From contig JAJEKV010000030.1 of assembly GCA_021234155.1 (NCBI GenBank), positions 2,629,842 through 2,693,841 on the forward strand: a stretch of DNA of 64,000 bases, given 5' to 3'. Origin of the DNA: Isoetes taiwanensis (Eukaryota; Streptophyta; Lycopodiopsida; Isoetales; Isoetaceae). The translations under genes and the position numbers were made by a program. Below are positions 55,831-64,000 of this stretch, in pieces (position 1 is the stretch's first letter; every line of letters begins with the position of its first letter). Below the pieces are notes generated by a model, which was given only the letters and a program-made list of their open reading frames with translations, had not been told where the DNA came from and did no database searches.

Positions 55831-56110
55831 GAGTTCATAACAATAAACCGTCTCATTTATTTTTGGATTATGTCTATTCCAAAATCGCGCCAAATAAGCA
55901 TTATTTTTAGCAAATCTAGCGCTTTTTAGTTCTTGTTTTCCATTTGCAAAACTGTAGTGTATGTTGCATACTTGGCTATGCTTTTGCACTTAACTTAAAT
56001 AAGGCAAAAAATTGACTTGTTTTCTTGAAATTAGCATCAACAGATCATATAGCATTACATCAATAAATATACTTCAGACAACAAATTCTTTATTGACACA
56101 AGGAAAATAA
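55831..56110. other. No gene recognised
   Basis: AT-rich spacer between the LTR fragment and the integrase palindrome; no coding content seen. Confidence 0.4.
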
Positions 56111-56180
56111 CTACATCCTTAACGAAATCAAGCAAATATTAAAATAGAGAAAACATAAAATACTCCAACTGGCCCATGGG

Positions 56181-56730
56181 ATGACATGCGTGTAAAGTAC
56201 CTTTACCGTGCTGGCAGCGGTATTATCAGGAAGTGCACAGGCTTCCACCCACTTAGTAGCATAATCAGCAAGAACAAATATATAGCAAGCATGGGAGTGT
56301 CGCGCAGGTTGATCCCCAATAAAATCCATTTTTCATTTGCTGAAGGGTAACGGTGTGGCAACTGGAGTTATGGGTAGAGCGTCACGGGCCATGGGTCATC
56401 CCACGTGCTGACAGACATGACAGTTGCGCATATGAGCATGGGCGTCTATGCGCGCACTGTCAGACATTGCGCGCATAGATGCCCATGCTCATGCGCACAA
56501 CTGTCATGTCTGTCAGCACGTGGGATGACCCATGGCCCGTGACGCTCTACCCATAACTCCAGTTGCCACACCGTTACCCTTCAGCAAATGAAAAATGGAT
56601 TTTATTGGGGATCAACCTGCGCGACACTCTTGTGCTCGCTAGATATTTATGCTACTAAGTGGGCGGAAGACTGTGCACTTCCTGATAATACCGCTGCCAG
56701 CACGGTAAAGGTACTTTATACGCATGTCAT
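56181..56730. repeat. Large palindrome made of gypsy integrase sequence
   Basis: Arms at 56181-56456 (minus-reading) and 56468-56730 (plus-reading) are near-perfect reverse complements with only about 11 bp at the centre. Both arms encode the integrase segment MDFIG, then YATKW, ALPDNTAASTVKVLYTHV. A transcript would fold into a hairpin of over 250 bp. Confidence 0.92.
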
Positions 56731-57420
56731 CACACGCTTTGGTTGTCCCAAGGAACTTGTCAGTGACCGAGGTGTTCATTTTGTTAATCAGACAATCAAA
56801 AAATTGATGGATTATTTGTATATTTATCATCGGAAGAGTACTCCTTGTTATCCACAAGGAAATGCCTTGCAGAAAGTACCAACAAGACACTCATCAACAT
56901 TTTGAAGAAAATTTGTGATGTTTCCAGAACTGATTGACAGGAAAAATTACCTACTATTTTGTGGGTTTACAACACTAGTTACAAAATTGCTACTGGACAA
57001 ACACCATTTAAATTGGTTTACGGTCAAGAAGCTTTAATGCCTTTCGAGTTCGTATTTCTGTCTCTTCATTTCCAATTTGCTACTGTGCACGATCCTCCTA
57101 CTGCTCTCCAAGAGCATGTTTATCAATTACAACAATTAGATGAGCTTCGCAGAGATGCCTATTCGAGTTCTTGCTGGACAACAGTTACGAAAATCCTGGC
57201 AGGACAAACACATCAAAACAAAAACATTCAAGGAAGGCGATTTAGTTCTTCTTTATGATTCCAGGTACAAAAATTTTCTAGGAAAGCTGAAATTTCGGTG
57301 GCTTGGCCCAGCCAAGTGTGTTTCAACTTGAAGAGTTAGATAGCACTCCATTACCCACTCTGGTTAATGGTTTTTGCCTCAAACCTTTTTACACAAACTA
57401 AACAGATACAATTCAAGACA
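56588..57420 (+). pseudogene. Gypsy integrase fragment
   Basis: Plus strand: YATKWAEDCALPDNTAASTV, RFGCPKELVSDRGVHFVNQT, then KIATGQTPFKLVYGQEALMP and the C-terminal KNFLGKLKFRWLGPAK. This is a Ty3/gypsy integrase of another lineage than the chromoviruses above (no chromodomain). Several frameshifts and stops. Its start lies within the palindrome. Confidence 0.88.
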
Positions 57421-59815
57421 CAGAGACGTATGATTCAATACACTATCTTACTTATATTAAAGGAGAAGAGTGATACAAAATTTTGGGCATAGCCCTCACT
57501 TAATCGCAAGGGCCTCGCCCTATATACAAAATCCTACTCTAAAAATCCTGGCTACTCTGGGTTTAAAACAGCACAGGCCCGCAAGATCACATATGCTTCC
57601 TGATCAGGGTCATAGCAGAGGTGCATGATGATGTCCTGATAATTGGACATCAGATCTAGGTTATCAGCAGACCCGGACAGCCAGCCATCCATTGGAATGC
57701 CGCAGTTCTTCATCTTCCATAGGTCGAGATCATTCATACGACATGTGATCCATTCAAAACAGTTCTTCGGTATGGTATTTATTGATCATCTCCATCGCTG
57801 TAAATCGTGAGCTTTTGCTTCGCTCTTTATTCGCCTTATATAGTCCTACCGCCTGAAGGCTGCCATGGTGGCCCAATCAAATTTCTGTTGACGTATCTGT
57901 ATGCAAGGTACATTCCAATTCAAGATTCCTATATCTCGCCGCAAATCTAGTCGCGGTACCATCTCTCTAAACTGTTGTTTCTGCCACCACCTGTCTTTAA
58001 AGTGTTCGAACTCTCGAGTTGCCCCTCTTAATTACGCTCACTTAACACCACGACTGTATCAAATCATTATTCATACCTTGCCATGACGTCCCATCAGACC
58101 GTTCATTCTAGTTCATCTCCACACTTGGTTCACTCTCAGTTGGCTTTCTGGAACTTAACCAAAATTTTGAATTTTGGAACCTTCTTTCATCTATGCTACC
58201 ATCTGGCACTACCAACGGCTTAGATTCCACTTCCAAAGCTGCCTATAAAAATCTTGGTTGAACAAACGCGAACCCTAAAGCTTCTTAAATTTCTTTGCTC
58301 TTCGTCTTCCGCCTTCCAACTTTTTTCGTCGATCGCCATGGCTGCCTCTCCAAAGTGACCTACTCTCCAGGCCACAGATAGATAGAAATCTAAGGGAGGA
58401 AGTAGAGTCAACCATCTGATGGGCACATGCAAAAACACAATGGTTATTAGAAAAAGAATAGAAAAGAATCAGCCTTGCAACTGAACAAGACTAAGGAGGT
58501 ATTCCGGGAAGAAACTAAGGTACCCGAGATTAATCCCTAATTATTGTGCTAAAAACCTGAATAGGAGAGTTTTTAGAAAACCCTAATTATTGAAAAGAAA
58601 CTAAGTCTAATTATGTGGAAGATGCCAACCATCTCCAAACACGTCAAAAACGTCGTTAAAAAATCAAGCTAAATATGAGGCCCCACAGGTTTAAACCAAT
58701 AATGTTCATGTGGAAAAAGATTGTAAAGAAAAAGGAAAATTGCACTTATAATGTTACAATAGGAAACCAAACAGCATTAATGTAGGTCAACTTAAAAACA
58801 ATGGGAGGAGAGGAACAAATATTATAAGCAAAACATGTAGAATAAAGTATTATGTCCACAGAAGGAAGGCTAGTGCATAGAAAAAAAAGTTCCAGGAAAA
58901 ACATGTGTAGTACATGTGCACAAAATAAAAACTAGCATCGAGAAATGAATATTCCAAAATCACGCACCCAAGTGGGACTTCCACCACAACACAGATGCCC
59001 ATATATACATGCTACGTAAAATAATGACATCCTCGTCCCAACAAACAACTCCAAGTAGGATCTTCTCAATGCAAGATGCTAAACACATAGGCTAGATAGA
59101 GGCAAAAAAGTAGCAGGAAAATGAGTCATAAGAGTTAGGAACTGGCGCATATTCAAAGGTGCCAACGATGTAACATTCCAACGAAGGATTAAATCCTCCA
59201 AAAAATGGGTACATTAAGGATCAAGACGGTGCAGATGTCGAGAGAAACAACGGACAGAAGGCGTAAGGGCAGCATAAACTCGAAGATGACAATCAAACTC
59301 CAGAAGTCAGCCCACGGTGTGAGGGGATAAACAAAAGGCATTAGACGCAGAAGGGTGCAGGGAGTCTAGATGGAAAGTATAGAGATGGTGGTGAGAGATA
59401 TCAACTTCTGTAGGTTCGGAGGGAATCAAAGGCACGCCTTGGAAGCAAATGTGGCAGTCAAACGAAGCCATGATTCGAGGGTAAAAAAGGAAAAAAATGG
59501 GCTTAGAAAACAAGCATAAAAATTGCAATATGCAAGTTTCCCTATGCCTGAAAAGATTGATCACCAGTGTTAGCCTAGATGCATATGAAAAAACAGGCAT
59601 AGTATAAAGACTCAATTTCGTAGGAAGAAGACAACTGAAGATTTTAATTCAAAAAGATGTTTTGCTAAGATGTCGCCAATGTATAAAAGCTCCACAAAAA
59701 ATATGGGATCTAAAAAAAAATGAAAAAACAAAAAACCCCTAATGGCGTGAAAGAAGTCAAAGAGTGTAATATAACGTACTTAAAAACATAGGAAAAAACC
59801 GATGGTTCTAAGTAC
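57421..59815. other. No gene recognised
   Basis: Short ORFs only. A plausible promoter-like 'gcctataaaaatc' lies at about 58240 and an upstream 'ccttatatagtcc' at about 57834. They could be LTR or gene-promoter relics, but nothing downstream supports a gene. Confidence 0.4.
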
Positions 59816-59839
59816 GCCCAATTTGGGTTGGCCTCCCAC

Positions 59840-61932
59840 GGAAACCCTTCCGGGTTTTAATGGAAACCCTTCCGGCTTTCCATGGAAACCCTTCCGGTTT
59901 TCCAAAATTTGAAAACCCGGAAGGGTTTCCATGGAAAGCTTTGAAAAAGGGTTTCCATATTGGCTTGGAAGGGTTTCCATTAAAACCCAGAAGGGTTTCC
60001 ACAAAATTATTATTTTTTAAATATTTACACACGTGAGCCTTTATGGCTCACGCCTTTCCACACGGACGCCCGACATTAAGGCGCACGTCCATCGAGCGCA
60101 CGTCACTCAAAATTCAAATTTTGAGTGGAAACCCTTCCCGATTTCCTTGCATGATGGAAATTGGGAAGGGTTTCCACAGGAGGAGGAAAATAGGAAGGGT
60201 TTCCCACGGGGGAGGAGGAGGAAAACAGGTTAGGTTTCCACATGAGGAGGAAAATAGGTTAGGTTTCCACATGCAGTTAGAAACTCGATAGTGCGTACGT
60301 GTGAAGTTGCACTCTATTATGTTGCATCATGGCACTATGCTCTACATAATCTCTATTGCATAACCTTTGTCTTTGTTAAATATTCTTCCGTCGTACATGC
60401 GAGAGACCAAAAGAAAAAAAGAAACAAACTTAAGTAAATGATAAATGTAACATGAAAGAACAAAATTAAGTATTTGATAAATGTAAGCAAACTCAAGTAC
60501 TTGATAAATGTGACAAGTGTTTTGATACATATGAGTCCCAAGGGTTTTCCACTATGGGATCTGGCTGCAGCACATTCTACTATAACATTAGCACATCCAT
60601 TTGATTGCTATGGAAGTAGCTCGATTCCAAATCGGGAGTAGACAATGGTTTTCTGTCTATATTGTGATCCCCATGTGGCCAGAAGGTGGCAATCCCAAAG
60701 ACTATTTGAACTTTGATTGATCATAAGGAAAACTTTGAATAAAAAAAAGCTCCAACAGAACCTTTGATTTTTTGAATCTTTGATAATGATTAAAGAGCAG
60801 GTTCTATTTGCACTTGAATACCATCCATGTTTTTCTATTGTGTCTTAGCATTTAGTTCTTAGGCAACACAAGTTAATATCAATGTAGCAAAAAGTGTTGG
60901 CCAAGGGAAGACTTTGTCAAATGAAAAGTTGGATTGTGTTCTGCCTAATGGACCTTCAAAACCTATTGCAACAAGTGCAAAAACAGACATTGTAATGGAG
61001 TTGCCAAAATGCAAGGGAGAGAGGGCCTCTTCAAAGACAATTCTATATTCAATAAACAAGAACTGGCCTTAATGCTTTTCAGACATAGACAACTGCAGGG
61101 ATAACCATAAAGGATCCATCTTCTCTACTATTTTTTCAAGTGTATCTGCCAGTGCCTCAGCTCTTGGCCAGAGGAAGTTAAGCATATAAAATTCCTCAGA
61201 CAAATGCCTCAATTTACTTCAGAGTGGCCAGCAAGCCAGCCTCGCTACTTCAAGAGACCCTAATCCTTCTCGACAACGGAACATCGCCAATAAGATCAAG
61301 AAAAACTCAAAGCAACGACCAGATTCAGACTCGTCATCATTTCATTTGTCATCACCGGAAAACAGTAAAAAGCTCGAACGTTTGTTTAGCCTCATGGAAA
61401 AATAGGAGTTGGATCACGGTTGTACATCATTTGCATTGCTCAACACAGGAAAACCTTAAAGAAAGAAAAGAAAAGAAAGAAAAGCTTTAGAAAGAAAGAA
61501 AGAAAGAAAAGCTTCAGAAAGAAAGAAAGAAAGAAACGCTTTGAAAGGAAGAAAGCTTTGTTACGCCATTGCCGGAGTCGCTGCACAGAAAGAACAGACT
61601 CGTTGCACAACAAAATGAATCAGGAACAGAAAGAACATCGTCGCTGCACAAAAAAAAACAGAGTCGGGAATAGAAAGAATGGAGTCGCTGCATAAATCGG
61701 AGCCATCGCCGGAGCCATCGCAGGAAGAGGAGCAGGGCGCCAAAGTCGCTCGTCTCGCTTCTAGGGTTTAGGGATGAGAATTTAATTCTATCATTAATGA
61801 ATGGCGGATATCTTGCCCCAAAAAATTCTATTTTTAGTGGAAACCCTTCCGGGGTTCTAATATGGAAACCCTTCCGGGGTTCAATGGAAATCCGGAAGGG
61901 TTTCCACATAAAACCCCGGAAGGGTTTCCATT
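59840..61932. mobile_element. Foldback-type repeat built on GGAAACCCTTCC
   Basis: GGAAACCCTTCC occurs in plus orientation at 59840, 59862, 59884, about 60125, 61841 and 61865. GGAAGGGTTTCC occurs at about 59919, 59968, 59989, 60163, 60195, 61893 and 61917. Each cluster (59840-60010 and 61841-61932) is itself an inverted repeat. The unit could be a non-autonomous foldback transposon of about 2.1 kb; no transposase and no clear target duplication were found. Confidence 0.6.
61440..61560. repeat. (GAAA)n microsatellite
   Basis: GAAA repeats interrupted by AGCTT, lying between the two GGAAACCC clusters. Confidence 0.9.
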
Positions 61933-62317
61933 AATTTATTTAATAACCCCAATCGGGGGGAGACAGTGTGAGCGGGAAAAAACCCTAACCTATGAAAATT
62001 TAACATAGGAAAAATCCCTAACATAAGAAAATAGGAAAATAAACCTTATGTAAAAAAATGTGTAGCCCCAACCCAATTTTGAGCCCATATCTACAAGTTA
62101 AAACCCAATGGTCTAACCAATACAACATGACAGAGATATAAAAATGAAATGCGGCAGATAGATATATGAAAAGCAAGAAAAAGTATATAATATAGCTAAG
62201 TCTTATGATGACTTTAACCCATGCCATTCACTTGAAAACAAAAACCCCATACTTGAAATAAATTATGTGGCCATTATTTATATAAGCGGGAAAATACAGA
62301 GGGCCGAATTCACAGAC

Positions 62318-62755
62318 GGATGCATGCCCCAGAGAGAGGGCGGAGAATCCAAAAGAAGAAAGGGGAATCGACCAAAATCGGAGTTGGATTATGAAGGAGT
62401 GTCGAACCGGAGCCCAAGAGCAGATAAGAGCAAAAAACCAGAAAGGAGATTAGAAGAGTGATAAACAGAGGGGAGATTTGGGAAGGATAAAAGCAAAGGG
62501 GGCACTGTTTAAAGAGACCAGGAATTGGAAGAGGGATGCATGGCGCGGAGAAAGGATGGGGAATCCAAAAAAAAAGAGGGAATCAACCGAAAGTGGAGCT
62601 GGACCGTGAAGAAAACATGTCGAACTGAAGTCCAAGAGCAGATAAAAGAGAACAATCAGAGGGTAGATTAGAAGAAGTGATAAACAGAGGGGAGATTTGG
62701 GAAGGATGTAAGCAAAGGAGCAAGTGTTTGAAGAGTTCCAAGAAGCGGAAGAGGC
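62318..62755. repeat. 216-bp tandem duplication
   Basis: Two diverged units starting at 62318 and 62534 (both GGATGCATG...), sharing 'gtgataaacagaggggagatttgggaaggat'-type sequence. The following ORF (62724-62954) is Lys-rich with no recognisable domain; coding is doubtful. Confidence 0.8.
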
Positions 62756-63359
62756 ATTAGAAAATAAAAACTCAGACATAGCCTCACATAAAAAACAATC
62801 TGCAGGGACTGTGGAGAATCACCAACTCCCGACTCGAAAAAAGGAACTTCAATCTAGAGTAGAAACAAAAAACAAAAACAATCCCAAGAAAAAATCCAAG
62901 TTAAGCACAACAAAGGTGGCAAAGCCATCAAAAAAAAAACCCAAAACATCCTAACAGAAAAAAGAACTGATCCAGAGGTTAAATTGAAGCTTATTGAGGA
63001 AAAACAATAATGAGATTCTGAATCAACTCAGCAAAACGTCGATGATTTTGGACCAAACAAGGAGTAAGTAGAGTATCCATGAGAAATCAACGAAAAAGAA
63101 GCAAGAGTCTGACTATAAAATTTCTGATAGAACATCGAAAAGAAAACCATAGATTTCACTACAAATCAAAAGACGTACCTGCCAGAGGGGAATCGCTATA
63201 GCGGAAAGAAAGATCAAGAAGCCGAGTATGGCAAGCATGATGAAGCGCTCAAGAAAACGTGGAGTGGTGTTGATGAAGGAAAAAGTTGATGAAGGGAGCA
63301 AGATGCATATAATTAGTCTCGTCTCTCCCCAGAATGGCGATCCGACAATATTGAATCGC
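62756..63359. other. A-rich stretch, no gene recognised
   Basis: Contains a 76-codon Lys/Ser/Thr-rich ORF ending near 62954 (KKSKLSTTKVAKPSKKKPKT) that looks like low-complexity A-rich DNA rather than a gene. Nothing else is visible. Confidence 0.4.
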
Positions 63360-63560
63360 TGGCATAATTAGAGTAATCTGATAGCATAAGGCGACTTAAA
63401 ATCCAATTTTAAGCTAAAAAACATGTCATACCCCTAAGAAAGTGTCTAGAAAACATAAAATAGAGTAAAAAAAAAGAGTGACCACTCACAGAGTGCACCC
63501 AGGGCCTTAGCTACAAATTAGCTCGAGCCTCTAGCACACTGTGTAAGTGATGGGAGTAAA
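63360..63560 (+). repeat. Leader fragment with inverted repeat of another divergent relative
   Basis: 63485-63548 has arms CTCACAGAGTGC and GCACACTGTGTAAG around a middle containing GCTCGAGCCT. It matches the minus-strand copy at 55194-55257 in sequence. The preceding 'ccaattttaagct' and 'aagaaagtgtctag' match the sequence before inverted repeat 2 (about 2185-2260). So it is a piece of the same leader type. Confidence 0.75.
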
Positions 63561-63821
63561 TTTTGTCTTAAGGAACCAAATATTTTAATCTAGCAAACAT
63601 TAATATTTTAAAGGGAAAGACTTGGTGGAGAGAATGGATGCGCCCTAGGGTTTCTGCCAGAGGCGGCTTTAGGTTTGTGCTCATATCTTGAGCTTCAAAC
63701 CTCGGATTAGGGTATTTTTTGGCTCTTGGAAAGCTGATTCAGAGCTCTTTCCAAAGGTGTGTAACATCAGAGATTTTAGGTTCCGGCTGATAGCATTTTT
63801 GGCCCTGACAGTTTCGGCTCT

Positions 63822-64000
63822 ATGGCGTCAACTTCCAAGCTGCCTGCAAAACCTCCTGTATCCATGCCGGTGCAGGGGGCAAATTTGGCACTGCATGTTA
63901 ACCCTCTGGCTTATAGTGAGAATGTCTTTCAAGACGGTGATTTTCCTGTTTTGGCACCCTCGGCTGGTGCACCGAAGAGTACAAGTGCTTTGAACAGCAG
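63822..64000 (+). CDS. Start of an ORF1-like protein, runs off the window
   Basis: The ATG at 63822 opens MASTSKLPAKPPVSMPVQGA, then ENVFQDGDFPVLAPSAG, and stays open for 59 codons to the end of the window. A 'DGDFPxL' motif near the N-terminus is common in ORF1/gag-like proteins of plant LINEs, so this is probably the 5' part of a LINE. Too short for certainty. Confidence 0.45.
   Translation, partial: MASTSKLPAKPPVSMPVQGANLALHVNPLAYSENVFQDGDFPVLAPSAGAPKSTSALNS

Noticed and set aside
62267-62954. Lys-rich protein genes
   Set aside because: A-rich, tandemly duplicated DNA; no domains and no conserved frame between the two units.
1-64000. CRISPR array, bacterial operon or rRNA genes
   Set aside because: No regularly spaced identical repeats, no bacterial gene organisation, and no rRNA-like sequence were seen; the content is plant nuclear.

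Overview
The window is plant nuclear DNA, most likely from a large, TE-rich land-plant genome; a fern or another seed-free lineage is my guess, with low confidence. The evidence is Ty3/gypsy chromoviruses and Ty1/copia elements with Met-tRNA-type primer sites, L1-like LINEs, a CACTA-like transposon, a decayed PPR gene and TKL/RLCK-type kinases. Roughly nine tenths is transposon-derived; only two intact host-type genes stand out.

Layout. (1) 1-285 and 13426-14580: remains of an older gypsy relative on the minus strand. A complete 13.1-kb gypsy chromovirus (286-13425, TSD GATGT) is inserted in it. Between its primer site and gag this element carries two extra genes. Each has its own TATA box and a pair of 67-bp inverted repeats. 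The first extra gene encodes a histone H3-like protein: an exact H3 tail start (ARTKQTARK), a long acidic/basic coiled-coil linker and a full H3 histone fold. The second encodes an unrecognised acidic protein. Gag-Pol follows and ends in a chromodomain. (2) 13.7-17.4 kb: decayed retroelement pieces and a PPR pseudogene. (3) 17.4-28.1 kb: two head-to-head paralogues. The minus-strand gene (17465-19660) is a helical domain, a kinase and a catalytically dead GH18-like domain. The plus-strand gene (25415-28099) is a helical domain, a pseudokinase, the same dead GH18-like domain, a clathrin-heavy-chain-like repeat and a RING finger. A GC-rich LINE (about 20909-25330, minus) lies between them. (4) 29.1-47.4 kb: a nest readable from target-site duplications. 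A LINE (30690-47350) was hit by a copia element (31239-47011, TSD GTATT), which was hit by a gypsy chromovirus (TSD GACAT), whose 5' LTR was hit by an 8-kb CACTA-like transposon (31486-39499, TSD TGT). The transposon carries a broken kinase fragment related to the two host genes. (5) 47.4-64 kb: copia and gypsy fragments, a large integrase palindrome, a foldback element built of GGAAACCC repeats, microsatellites, and a LINE-like ORF1 start running off the end.

How it fits together. The chromovirus may combine chromatin reading (the integrase chromodomain) with its own H3-like protein, expressed separately from Gag-Pol. The inverted-repeat promoter design recurs in divergent relatives at 55.2 kb and 63.5 kb, so it appears to belong to the lineage. 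The host pair looks like a signalling family in which one member kept kinase motifs and the other became a pseudokinase scaffold with a ubiquitin-ligase end. Functional statements are inference from motifs read by eye; no database or structure search was run.
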